DNA of 35,716 bases from the NCBI GenBank assembly GCA_002239065.1, contig MPNO01000049.1:1-35716 (forward strand). The letters are read 5' to 3'. The notes beneath the pieces were generated by a model that was not told the DNA's origin, searched no databases, and saw only the letters and a list, made by a program, of their open reading frames with translations. The stretch comes from Defluviicoccus sp. bin129. GTDB taxonomy: Bacteria > Pseudomonadota > Alphaproteobacteria > MPNO01. Positions 18,265 to 26,081 of this stretch are shown here, one piece after another (position 1 is the stretch's first letter; every line of letters begins with the position of its first letter). The position numbers and the translations under genes are program-made.

Positions 18265-18797
18265 GTGCCCGACCCCGCCCTGGCGGCGACCGCCTCTTCC
18301 TCATCGCCCGCTTCGGGCGGGGCGTCGCCGTCTTCCGCGGCCTCGACGGGTTCCGCGGCCTCGACGGGTTCCTCGGCCTCGACGGATTCCTCGGCCTCGA
18401 CGGGCTCCGCGGCCTCGACGGCTGGCGCGGTTTCCGGTGCGGCCCCGCCGTCGGACGCCTCGGCCCTGGCCGGTTCCTCGTCGAGGTAGTCGAGCGCCGT
18501 CGCCTCTTCGGGCCACTCGTCCTCGATCTCGGTCTCGATCTCGTCCTCGATTTCGCGCTTGATCGTGTTGACCATGCCGTCGGGGTCGATCTCGGCGGTC
18601 AGCGAGTCCTTGACCTTGTCGAGCTCGACCTCGCGCGCCATGTCCTCGAGCCCGCCCTGGAACTCGCGCGCCAGCTCGCGCGCGCGGCGCACCCAGTAGC
18701 TCACCGTGCGGACCAGCGCGGGCAGGTCCTTGGGACCGATCACGATCAACGCGATCACGATAACGATCAGGAATTCCCAACTGCCGATGTCAAGCAT
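18261..18797 (-). CDS. tatB: Sec-independent protein translocase TatB
   Basis: TatB is the single-span partner of TatC. It begins MLDIGSWEFLIVIVIALIVI, a membrane helix followed by GPKDLPALVRTV, the conserved hinge. An amphipathic helix follows (RRARELAREFQGGLEDMARE). Residues after about 100 are acidic, and a repeat of PVEAAE/PVEAEE hexapeptides lies at about 126-156, encoded by an 18-bp tandem repeat. At 178 residues it is within the family's range. It overlaps tatC by four bases. Confidence 0.96.
   Translation of the reverse strand: MLDIGSWEFLIVIVIALIVIGPKDLPALVRTVSYWVRRARELAREFQGGLEDMAREVELDKVKDSLTAEIDPDGMVNTIKREIEDEIETEIEDEWPEEATALDYLDEEPARAEASDGGAAPETAPAVEAAEPVEAEESVEAEEPVEAAEPVEAAEDGDAPPEAGDEEEAVAARAGSGT
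18333..18422 (-). repeat. 18-bp tandem repeat within tatB, five units
   Basis: Five consecutive 18-bp units of the type TTCCGCGGCCTCGACGGG run through 18333-18422 with few mismatches. They encode the hexapeptide repeat (A/E)EPVEA in the acidic tail of TatB. Because each unit is six codons, unit gain or loss would not break the frame. Length variation among strains is plausible. Confidence 0.85.
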
Positions 18798-18884
18798 CGG
18801 CGGGCCGATCCATCATGGGGTTGCCGCTCAAGCGGGGCGTCCGGCCTGCGCTCGCGCGCGCCGGCGCACTCTCGGTCCTGGCTC

Positions 18885-19118
18885 TCAGCTCTTGGCGGTC
18901 TCGTCCCGTTCCCGGGCTTCCGCCGGGATTTCCTTGGCCGGGTCCTGCGCCTCCGCCGACACCGTGCCCGCCGGATCGGAGTCCTTCAGGCCCTTCTTGA
19001 AGGCGTTGATGCCGCGCGCCGCGTCGCCCATGAGACGCGACAGCTTCCCGCCGCCTCCGAACAGGACCAGAACCACTACCAGGACGACGAGCCAGTGCCA
19101 GATGCTAAACGATCCCAT
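18885..19118 (-). CDS. tatA: Sec-independent protein translocase TatA
   Basis: TatA forms the translocation pore or patch of the twin-arginine system. The 77-residue product starts [20 protein letters not shown], then [20 protein letters not shown]; the FG hinge and amphipathic helix are typical, and the C-terminus is charged. The start at 19118 is supported by GGAG eight to eleven bases upstream. It lies between scpB and tatB on the same strand. Confidence 0.96.
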   Translation of the reverse strand: MGSFSIWHWLVVLVVVLVLFGGGGKLSRLMGDAARGINAFKKGLKDSDPAGTVSAEAQDPAKEIPAEARERDETAKS

Positions 19119-19237
19119 CGCGGGTGCTCCTGCCTTCCGTTCCGCCATTTCCGTCGCCGACGGCGATGGCAGACCGCGTATATACAAGAAACCGCGAGGT
19201 CGTGCACTCGCCTTCGCGGCCTGCCGGGCGCCCTGCC

Positions 19238-19906
19238 CTACTCGGCGGCGGCGGCGGGGGCGAATTCCGGCATGTCGCCGGGCTCGTCCGCCGCATCGAA
19301 GGCAAGGGTCACGACGCCCTCGTCGGGCCGGTCTTCCGCCTCCCCGTCGTCGGGCGCCAGCCCGGCGCCGATGACGGTGCTCGCCGGGCGGACATCGAGC
19401 AGCCCGGTCGCCTTGAGCTCGTCGGTGCCGGGCAGGTCGTCGAGGCTCGACAGCCCGAAATGGACCAGGAAACCGTCCGTCGTTCCCCAGGTCATCGGGC
19501 GGCCCGGGGTACGGCGCTTGCCGACGGGGCGGATCCAGCCGGCCTCGAGCAGGAAGTCGAAGGTGCCGCGGCTCGCCGCGACGCCGCGGATGTGCTCGAC
19601 CTCGCTGCGGGTCACCGGCTGGTGGTAGGCGATGACGGCGAGCGTCTCCACCGCCGCGCGCGAGGGCTTGCGGGTCACCTTGCGCTCCACCCGCATGTGC
19701 CCGGCGAGATCCTCGGCGGTGCGGAAGCACCAGCCGCCGCCGACGCGCACCAGGTTGACGCCGCGCGGCGCATAATCGGCCGCGACCGCGTCGATCAGGG
19801 CCGCGACATCGGTCCCCTCGGCGAAGCGCTCGGCGAGCGCGGCCTCGTCCACCGGTTCGGATGCGGCGAACAGGATCGCTTCCATCAGGCGCAGATCATG
19901 CTTCAT
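19238..19906 (-). CDS. scpB: Segregation and condensation protein ScpB
   Basis: ScpB with ScpA and SMC forms the bacterial condensin. The 222-residue product consists of paired winged-helix domains: [34 protein letters not shown], then the family motif [20 protein letters not shown] in the local form [20 protein letters not shown], and [11 protein letters not shown]. The acidic, alanine-rich tail is variable. The ATG at 19906 is chosen over one 13 codons upstream because GGGAGG precedes it and it overlaps the scpA stop by 11 bases. Confidence 0.95.
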   Translation of the reverse strand: MKHDLRLMEAILFAASEPVDEAALAERFAEGTDVAALIDAVAADYAPRGVNLVRVGGGWCFRTAEDLAGHMRVERKVTRKPSRAAVETLAVIAYHQPVTRSEVEHIRGVAASRGTFDFLLEAGWIRPVGKRRTPGRPMTWGTTDGFLVHFGLSSLDDLPGTDELKATGLLDVRPASTVIGAGLAPDDGEAEDRPDEGVVTLAFDAADEPGDMPEFAPAAAAE

Positions 19907-20711
19907 TTCCGGCCTCCCGGAGGTCTGCGGTGCGGTTCCGTCCACGTATGTATATAGGGCCGAACGGGTTCAATTGCCGGAACTCGATTCGACCCATGCG
20001 TGCAAGCTCCAGCCCGGCCACGAAGGTGGCGGCGACGGCCGAGCGCAGCCGGATCCCGCCCCCGGCCTCCGGCGGCAGGAATTCGAACAGCGTCTGCCAG
20101 TCGACGGTGCCGATCCCGAGCCCGCTCAGCCGCTCGATCGCGTCGGCGACCGAGTAGAGCGCGCTCGGCTCGATCTCCAGCACCGCGTCCACGCTCCGCC
20201 TGCGGCTCTCGCCATAGGCGGACAGGAGGTGGAACAGCGAGACCTCGTATACCGGGCGGCGAACCACCTCGGTTTCCTGCGGGTCGCCGCGGGCGAACAC
20301 GTCGCGGCCGAGCAGCGGCCGGGCCATCATCTGCCGGCCGCGCTCCTGCATCGCCTCGAGACGGCGGAGCTGGAAGGCGAGCGCCTCGGCGAGCTCCGGG
20401 CCGCTCGGCGCCTCGTCGTCCTCGTCCTCGGGCAGCAGCAGCCGCGACTTGAGATAGACCAGCCACGCCGCCATCACCAGGTAGTCGGCGGCGATCTCCA
20501 GGTCGAGCCGGCGCGCGGCGACGATGAAGGCGAGATACTGCTCGGCGAGATCGAGGATCGATATCCGGGCGAGGTCCACCTTCTGCTGGCGCGCCAGCGC
20601 CAGCAGCACGTCGATCGGCCCTTCATACCCGTCGAGATCGAGCACCAGGGTTTCGCCGCGCCCGACCGGCTCGAACCGCTCTTCCGCCCGATATCCGTCG
20701 TTCTCAGTCAG
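19896..20711 (-). CDS. scpA: Segregation and condensation protein ScpA
   Basis: ScpA is the kleisin of the SMC-ScpAB condensin. Recognisable blocks are LVLDLDGYEGPIDVLLALAR, QQKVDLARISILDLAEQYLA, LDLEIAADYLVMAAWLVYLK, SRLLLPEDEDDE and the C-terminal winged helix (VVATFLAGLELA-type, here SAVAATFVAGLELARMGRIE). Length is about 271 residues, normal for alphaproteobacteria. The start is unusual: there is no ATG, GTG or TTG near the expected N-terminus. The best fit is a CTG at 20711 that overlaps the stop of the M50 gene (CCCTGACTGAG). The next choice is a GTG at 20645, which removes about 22 residues. The start is therefore provisional. Confidence 0.9.
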   Translation of the reverse strand: MTENDGYRAEERFEPVGRGETLVLDLDGYEGPIDVLLALARQQKVDLARISILDLAEQYLAFIVAARRLDLEIAADYLVMAAWLVYLKSRLLLPEDEDDEAPSGPELAEALAFQLRRLEAMQERGRQMMARPLLGRDVFARGDPQETEVVRRPVYEVSLFHLLSAYGESRRRSVDAVLEIEPSALYSVADAIERLSGLGIGTVDWQTLFEFLPPEAGGGIRLRSAVAATFVAGLELARMGRIEFRQLNPFGPIYIRGRNRTADLREAGNEA

Positions 20712-21440
20712 GGTGCGAGCCCCGTGAACCCCGCGATCACGTCCATCAGGAACCGAACCGGCGTCCCGACCAGCCAGGGGAAGACGTTGAGGTCGACCCC
20801 GATCTCCCGCCCCACGTAAGGCAGGATGAACAGCACGCCTATTATCACGAACAGCCCGAATCGCTCCATCCGCGCGAGCGGCCGGGCTAGCCCGAGCGGC
20901 AACAGCCCGACCGCGATGCCCCCGCCGTCGAGCGGCGGCCGCGGCAGCGGGAACGCGCCCGCGCGCGCGCCCGCCGCCGTCGAGCGGCGGCAGCGGCAGC
21001 AGGTTGAACACCGCGAGCACCAGGTTGATCAGGATCGAGTGCTGCAGATTCTCCAGCACCCAGAGCTGAACCGCATCGGGCAGCAGCGGGACGATGTGCA
21101 GCAGCGCGGCCGAAACCGTGGCCAGCGCGATGTTGACCGCCGGCCCGGCCGCGGCGACCCAGACCATGTCCCGCCGCGGGCTCTCCAGCCGGCTGAAATC
21201 GACCGGCACCGGCTTCGCCCAGCCGAAGACGAAATTGCTGAGCGACAGCAGCAGCCCCGGCACCACGATCGTGCCCCAGGGATCGACATGGCGCAGCGGG
21301 TTGAAGGTCACCCGCCCCAGCCGCTTCGCGGTGTCGTCGCCGAGCTTCCAGGCGACATAGCCGTGCGCGGCCTCGTGCAGGGTGATCGCGATCAGCACCG
21401 GAAGGATCCAGGTCGACGCGGTGTATACAAGCTCCGTCAT
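20708..21440 (-). pseudogene. Site-2 (M50) membrane protease, frame broken by a 52-bp duplication
   Basis: M50 proteases are membrane zinc peptidases. The frame from 21440 reads MTELVYTASTWILPVLIAIT, LHEAAHGYVAWKLGDDTA (HExxH zinc motif), and FNLLPLPPLDGGG (the third-ligand LDGG motif). It then turns to Arg/Ala nonsense. In another frame the protein resumes as PPLDGGGIAVGLLPLGLARP and continues through two hydrophobic segments to a TGA at 20708-20710. The gene is 733 bp; removing 52 bp leaves 681 bp (226 residues), the normal size of this subfamily, and restores the frame. Either the gene is inactivated or the duplication is an assembly artefact. The start overlaps the nagZ stop by ATGA. Confidence 0.85.
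20922..20991 (-). repeat. 52-bp imperfect duplication in the M50 gene
   Basis: CCGCCGTCGAGCGGCGGC occurs at 20922-20939 and at 20974-20991, exactly 52 bp apart. The similarity continues a few bases beyond (GCGGCAGCG after one mismatch). Between the copies lies GC-alternating DNA (GCGCGCGCGC at 20961-20970). Each copy encodes the PPLDGG zinc-ligand motif, but in different frames, since 52 is not a multiple of three. Confidence 0.9.
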
Positions 21441-22444
21441 GCGCCCGCGCCCGCCGCCGCCTGCGGCATTTTGTCGCGGGCCATGGCGCGGCCGCGCCGA
21501 AAGCGCGCCATGGCGCGGCCGGTCATCGCGTCCACCCCCTCGATCGCCGCGCGCATCCCGGCAAGCTCGCCGTTGCAGTGGAGCACCGCGTCGCAGCCCG
21601 CATCGAGCGCCGCCCGGGCCCGGGAAGCCGGGCCGCCCGACAGGGCATCCATGCAGAGGTCGTCCGAGATCAGCAGGCCGTCGAAGCCGATCAAGCCGCG
21701 TATCGCCCGCGCCACCGCGGCGCGCGACAGGGTCGCCGGCGCGGTCGCGTCGAAGGCGGTGTAGACGACATGGGCGGTCATCGCCCAGGGCATGTCGCGG
21801 AGCGCCCGGAACGGGGCGAAGTCGGCCGCCAGCGCGTGCACCGGCACATCGACCACGGGAAGCGCGCGGTGGCTGTCGACCGCCGCCCGCCCGTGCCCCG
21901 GTATGTGCTTGACCACCGGGACGACGCCCCCCGCGAGCAGGCCCTCGCAGACCGCGCGGCCGAGCGCGGCGACCGTCCCCGGGTCGTCGGAGAACGCGCG
22001 GTCGCCGATCACCCCATGCCCGCCCGGCGCCGGCACGTCCAGCAAGGGCAGGCAGTTGACGTCGATTCCGAGCTCGGCGAGTTCGCCGGCGATCTCCCGC
22101 GCGGCGGCGCCGGCGGCCTCGACCGCGCGGTCGAGGCCCTCTTTCGCCGCCATGTCGCCGAAGCTCCGCCAGGGCGGCCGGCGCCGCCAGTGCGGGGGCG
22201 CGAGGCGCTGCACCCTGCCGCCCTCCTGGTCGATCAGGACCGGCGCGTCCTGCCGCCCCACGCTGTCGCGCAGCGCCGCGACCAGGTCGCGCACCTGCCC
22301 CGGCTCGCGGCAATTGCGCGCGAACAGGATGAAGCCCAGAGGATTCGCATCGGCGAACAGGGCGCGTTCGTCGCGCCCCAGCGCCTCGCCGGCACAGCCG
22401 AACACGATCGCCGCGGGGGGCGCCCGCTCAGCGCTGCACGACAA
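21437..22444 (-). CDS. nagZ: Beta-N-acetylhexosaminidase NagZ
   Basis: NagZ (glycoside hydrolase family 3) removes N-acetylglucosamine from muropeptides during cytosolic cell-wall recycling. The family signature VVPVVKHIPGHGRAAVDSHR contains the KHxPGHG...DSH loop with the catalytic-histidine region, and the nucleophile lies in FDGLLISDDLCMDALSGG. NPLGFILFARNCREPGQVRD and VLIDQEGGRVQRLAPPHWRR are also typical. The start is uncertain: a TTG at 22444 gives 335 residues and overlaps the preceding gene by 17 bases; a GTG about 12 codons later would begin at VFGCAGEAL. No good ATG exists. It overlaps the M50 start by four bases. Confidence 0.94.
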   Translation of the reverse strand: MSCSAERAPPAAIVFGCAGEALGRDERALFADANPLGFILFARNCREPGQVRDLVAALRDSVGRQDAPVLIDQEGGRVQRLAPPHWRRRPPWRSFGDMAAKEGLDRAVEAAGAAAREIAGELAELGIDVNCLPLLDVPAPGGHGVIGDRAFSDDPGTVAALGRAVCEGLLAGGVVPVVKHIPGHGRAAVDSHRALPVVDVPVHALAADFAPFRALRDMPWAMTAHVVYTAFDATAPATLSRAAVARAIRGLIGFDGLLISDDLCMDALSGGPASRARAALDAGCDAVLHCNGELAGMRAAIEGVDAMTGRAMARFRRGRAMARDKMPQAAAGAGA

Positions 22445-23165
22445 GGCAGCCGACCTTGCGCTTGGCGAGGGCCGCGCAAAGCCGCCGCGCCGTCTCACGG
22501 TCCGTCGCCGGTCCCACGAGAAGCCTGTAATAGACGCCCTTGGGTGGGCCGAGGTCCTTCCGTTCGATCTCCAGCTCGTGCTTCCCGAGGAGCTTGCGGT
22601 TCTGGCCGCGCAGCCGGTTCCACGCCTTGCTGGCCGCCTCCCGGGAGCGCAGCGCCGCGAGCTGGAGCCGGTACGTGCGCTCGACCGCCGGCCCGGGCGG
22701 CGGCTCGGCGGAGCCGGCCTTTGGCTTGACCGGCGTCGCGCTCGCCTCCGCCCGCGGGGCCGGCGCCGGTGCGGAAGGCGTCTCCACCGGCGGAGGGGGA
22801 TCCCGGGTCGCCGCCAGGATCCTCTCCGGCGGCAGCGGCGCCTCGGGTTCCGGCAGCAGGCGTTCGACGGGCTCGCCCGCGGGCGCCGCCTGGATGCGGT
22901 CGTAGATCTTCTTGTCCCGGTCGGGGATGGTGCGCCCGCCGGGCGATTCGGGCTTGACCTTGTACGGCCCGGGGTCGGCCTTGATGATCGCGCCGGCCCT
23001 CGCGGCCGCCGAGGATCGCGCCTCGCTGTAGGCGTGCAGCAGCAAGCCGGCCGAGGCGGCGAGGGCCGCGATCCCGACCGCGCCGGAGAGCAGCCCGCGG
23101 AGCCACCGCCGCCTGCCCACGCCGTCCGGTTTTTCGCGGCCCTGCGCGGCGGGGCTCTTCGCCAT
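22428..23165 (-). CDS. Membrane-anchored SPOR-domain protein
   Basis: The 245-residue protein has a short basic cytoplasmic N-terminus (MAKSPAAQGREKPDGVGRRR), one membrane helix (about 23-44), and a long Pro/Ala-rich periplasmic linker. A C-terminal SPOR domain follows (about 165-245; YRLQLAALRSREAASKAWNR, then VYYRLLVGPATDRETARRLC). SPOR domains bind denuded glycan strands at the division septum. The ATG overlaps the argS stop by one base (TGATG), so the two are translationally coupled. Genes of this type commonly lie between argS and nagZ in alphaproteobacteria. The precise function is unknown. Confidence 0.9.
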   Translation of the reverse strand: MAKSPAAQGREKPDGVGRRRWLRGLLSGAVGIAALAASAGLLLHAYSEARSSAAARAGAIIKADPGPYKVKPESPGGRTIPDRDKKIYDRIQAAPAGEPVERLLPEPEAPLPPERILAATRDPPPPVETPSAPAPAPRAEASATPVKPKAGSAEPPPGPAVERTYRLQLAALRSREAASKAWNRLRGQNRKLLGKHELEIERKDLGPPKGVYYRLLVGPATDRETARRLCAALAKRKVGCLVVQR

Positions 23166-24913
23166 CACCGCATCTCCTCGACCGGCGCGACCCCCATGAT
23201 GTCGAGGCCGGATGCGATGACCAGCGCGGTGGCGCGGACCAAAGCGAGGCGCGCGCGGCTGAGCGCCGGATCGCCGGCGACCACGAAGCGGCGGGCCTCG
23301 TCGACATTGCCCAAATTCCACAGCCCGTGGAACGCCGCCGCGATTTCCGACAGCGCGTAGGCGATGCGGTGGGGCTCGGCGGCCTCGGCGGCGGCCTCGA
23401 CCGTGCGCGGCCATCCCGCCAGCCGGCGGATCAGCGCGAGCTCCTCCTCCCCGTCGAGCGGGTCGAGCGCGGCCCGGCCGAGCGCGGCGTCGGAAAAATC
23501 CTCGCCGGGGAAGGCATCGGCCGCGTTCCTCAGCGCCGAACAGGCCCGGGCGTGGGCGTATTGCACATAGAAGACCGGGTTGTCCCTCGATTGCTCGACC
23601 GCCCGGGCGAGGTCGAAATCGAGCGCCGCCTCGTTGCCCCGGGTCAGCATCATGAAGCGCACCGCGTCTTTGCCGACGCGGTCGACCACCTCGCGCAGCG
23701 TCACATAGGTCCCCGCGCGCTTGGACATCTTTACCGGCCGGCCCGCCTCCGACAAATTGACCAAATTGCAGACCAGCACCGAGAACCGGGCCCCGCCCGC
23801 GCTCAGCGCCTCGACCGCCGCCTCCATGCGCTTGACGTATCCCTTGTGGTCGGCGCCCCACACGTCGATCAGCACCGGGAAGCCGCGTTCGAACTTGTCC
23901 CGATGATAGGCCATGTCGGTAGCGAAATAAGTCCAGCTGCCGTCGGATTTGCGAATCGCCCGATCCGCGTCGTCGCCGAACGCGGTCGAGCGGAACAGGG
24001 TCTGCGGCCGGGGCTCCCAGTCCTCGTCCGCCTTGCCCTTGGGCGGATCGAGCACGCCGACATGCAGCAGCCCGCGCTCTTCCAGCTCGGACAGCGTGCG
24101 TTCCACCGCGCCGGAGGAAGCGAGCTCGCGTTCGGAGGCGAACACGTCGTGCGCGACGCCGAGCGCCGCGAGGTCGTCGCGGATGAGGTCCATCATCGCC
24201 TCGATCGCGAAGTCGCGGACCGGCTCCAGCCAGACCTCTTCCGCGGCGCCCAGCCACTTCGTTCCGTCGCGCGCCAGCAGGGCGCTTGCCGTCCCGGCGA
24301 GGTAGTCGCCGGGATAGAAATCCTCCCTCATGTCGCCCGGCGCCTCGCCGGCGGCCTCGCGGTAGCGGTGGTAGAGCGACCGCGCGAGCAGGTCGACCTG
24401 CACCCCGGCGTCGTTGACGTAGTACTCGCGGGTCACCGCGTAGCCCGCCTTGGCCAGCAGCGCGGCCAGCGCGTCGCCCACCACCGCGCCGCGTCCGTGG
24501 CCGACATGCATCGGCCCGGTCGGGTTCACCGAGACGTATTCGACATTGACCCTTTGCCCGGCGCCGAGCTGCGAATCGCCATACCCGATGCCTTGCCCGA
24601 GGATGTGGCGCAGCTGGTCGCGCCACCGGCCGGGTTCGAGCACCAGGTTGACGAAGCCCGGCCCCGCCACCGAAATCTCCGCCACCGCGTCGCTGGCTTC
24701 GAGGCGCGCGACCAGGCGGTCGGCGAGATCGCGCGGCTTCATGCCGAACGCGCCCGCGAAGACCAGGGCGGCATTGCTCGATATCTCGCCGTGGCGCGCA
24801 TCCCGCGGCGGCTCGACCGAGAAATCGGCGTCGGGCGCGGAGACGCCGCGCTCCCCGGCGACGTGCCCGACGGCGTCCCTGAAAAGCGTCCTGATGTCGC
24901 CGTATACGTTCAT
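23165..24913 (-). CDS. argS: Arginyl-tRNA synthetase
   Basis: This class I synthetase charges tRNA-Arg. The 582-residue product has the N-terminal additional domain (MNVYGDIRTLFRDAVGHVAG) and the HIGH-type motif in VNPTGPMHVGHGRGAVVGDA. EYYVNDAGVQVDLLARSLYH and the KMSKS-type motif VKMSKRAGTYVTLREVVDRV are also present, as is the DALR anticodon-binding domain ending in VEEMR. Length is typical. The ATG at 24913 is used; a GTG two codons upstream (24919) is an alternative. It is the first gene of the minus-strand run, so its promoter should lie in the repeat-filled region 24914-24980 or beyond. Confidence 0.97.
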   Translation of the reverse strand: MNVYGDIRTLFRDAVGHVAGERGVSAPDADFSVEPPRDARHGEISSNAALVFAGAFGMKPRDLADRLVARLEASDAVAEISVAGPGFVNLVLEPGRWRDQLRHILGQGIGYGDSQLGAGQRVNVEYVSVNPTGPMHVGHGRGAVVGDALAALLAKAGYAVTREYYVNDAGVQVDLLARSLYHRYREAAGEAPGDMREDFYPGDYLAGTASALLARDGTKWLGAAEEVWLEPVRDFAIEAMMDLIRDDLAALGVAHDVFASERELASSGAVERTLSELEERGLLHVGVLDPPKGKADEDWEPRPQTLFRSTAFGDDADRAIRKSDGSWTYFATDMAYHRDKFERGFPVLIDVWGADHKGYVKRMEAAVEALSAGGARFSVLVCNLVNLSEAGRPVKMSKRAGTYVTLREVVDRVGKDAVRFMMLTRGNEAALDFDLARAVEQSRDNPVFYVQYAHARACSALRNAADAFPGEDFSDAALGRAALDPLDGEEELALIRRLAGWPRTVEAAAEAAEPHRIAYALSEIAAAFHGLWNLGNVDEARRFVVAGDPALSRARLALVRATALVIASGLDIMGVAPVEEMR

Positions 24914-24980
24914 GTCCACCCCGGAGCCGGTGTCCTGTTACAGGATTTCGCGCGATTTCGCACCCCGTCCCCGCCGCCCC

Positions 24981-25626
24981 CCTCGTCATTTCGACCGGAG
25001 CCCCGCCAGGGGCGGAGCAGGGAAATCTCGCCCCCATGGGCAGGGAGGTTTCTCCACTTCGCCACGCTCCGCGCGGCTCCGGTCGAAATGACGAGGTGGG
25101 GGGGGCCGCCGTGCCTGGGGCACTCCGGGCGAAAGAAGGACGGCCCGCCTCCCTCGTCATTTCGACCGGAGCCCCGCCAGGGGCGGAGCGGAGAAACCTC
25201 GCCCCCATGGGCAGGGAGGTTTCTCCACTTCGCCACGCTCCGCGCGGCTCCGGTCGAAATGACGAGGGGGGCGGCGCCGTGCCTGGGGCGCTCCGGCCGA
25301 AAGAAGGACGGCCCGCCTCCCTCGTCATTTCGACCGGAGCGCCGCAGGCGCGAAGTGGAGAAACCTCCCTGCCGCTTCCTCCCTCGTCATTTCGACCGGA
25401 GCGCCGAAGGCGCGTAGTGGAGAAACCTCACAGCCGCTTCCCCCCTCGTCATTTCGACCGGAGCGCCGCAAGGCGCGGAGTGGAGAAACCTCCCTGCCCA
25501 TGGGGACGAGGTTTCTCCACTTCGCCGTGCTGACGCACGGCTCCGGTCGAAATGACGAGGTGGGGCCGCCACGCCCCGCGCGGCTACGCCCCGGATCAAG
25601 TCCGGGCTCCGGTCGAAATGACGAGG
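24981..25626. repeat. Cluster of long inverted repeats with tandem copies
   Basis: The core CTCGTCATTTCGACCGGAGC occurs in forward orientation at about 24981, 25152, 25320, 25382 and 25444, and in reverse orientation ending at about 25096, 25267, 25560 and 25626. Forward and reverse cores pair to make palindromic units of about 116 bp (24981-25096 and 25152-25267) that share an internal segment with CCCATGGGCAGGGAGGTTTC. These two units and their spacers form an approximately 170-bp tandem duplication. Further partial units follow, and a CCCCGGATCAAGTCCGGG palindrome is inserted at 25589-25606. The cluster fills the divergent region between argS and erpA and contains no supported gene. Confidence 0.9.
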
Positions 25627-25724
25627 GGGGCGGTGCCGTGTTTGCGCGACGAAGGGCGCGATATCAAGTGCTTGTTCTCCGCCTCCGCTTGACCGGCGCG
25701 GCCCCCCTGCCTAGATACTCAGCC

Positions 25725-26081
25725 ATGTCGGAGGGTGTGGAAACGGTCGCGGCGGCGGTCACGATCAGCGATTCGGCGGTGCGCCGGATCCGCGAGCTCG
25801 AAGCGGAAGGCGACGCCGCCGGGCAGATGCTCCGGGTCGCGGTGGACGGCGGCGGCTGCTCCGGCTTCCAGTACAGCTTCGACTTCGACGATTCCCGCAA
25901 CGGCGACGACACCGTGTTCGCGCGCGACGGCGTGCGGGTGGTGATCGACGACATGTCGCTCGAATTCCTCGCCGGTTCCGAGATCGACTATGTCGAGGAG
26001 CTGGTCGGCGCCTATTTCACCGTGCGCAACCCGAACGCGGCGTCGACCTGCGGCTGCGGGGTCTCGTTCACGGTCGGATGA
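25725..26081 (+). CDS. erpA: A-type iron-sulfur carrier / insertion protein, ErpA-like
   Basis: The 118-residue HesB/IscA-family protein delivers iron-sulfur clusters to target enzymes. The three ligand cysteines are present: Cys45 in VDGGGCSGFQYSFDFD and Cys109/Cys111 in STCGCGVSFTVG. The block DDMSLEFLAGSEIDYVEELV is typical. The ATG at 25725 gives a normal N-terminus. Its stop overlaps the xthA start by ATGA, a pairing common in alphaproteobacteria. ErpA versus IscA cannot be separated with certainty from this sequence alone. Confidence 0.92.
   Translation: MSEGVETVAAAVTISDSAVRRIRELEAEGDAAGQMLRVAVDGGGCSGFQYSFDFDDSRNGDDTVFARDGVRVVIDDMSLEFLAGSEIDYVEELVGAYFTVRNPNAASTCGCGVSFTVG

Noticed and set aside
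19896..22313. A single 805-codon frame joining nagZ-antiframe, M50 protease and ScpA
   Set aside because: The fusion arises only because the 52-bp duplication shifts the protease into the scpA frame; the linking sequence is low-complexity nonsense.
25036..25533. Short proteins encoded across the repeat cluster
   Set aside because: Their sequence is simply the translated repeat; no ribosome-binding sites or homology-like motifs.
24981..25626. CRISPR array
   Set aside because: Repeats occur in both orientations, spacers are not uniform in length, and spacers themselves repeat.
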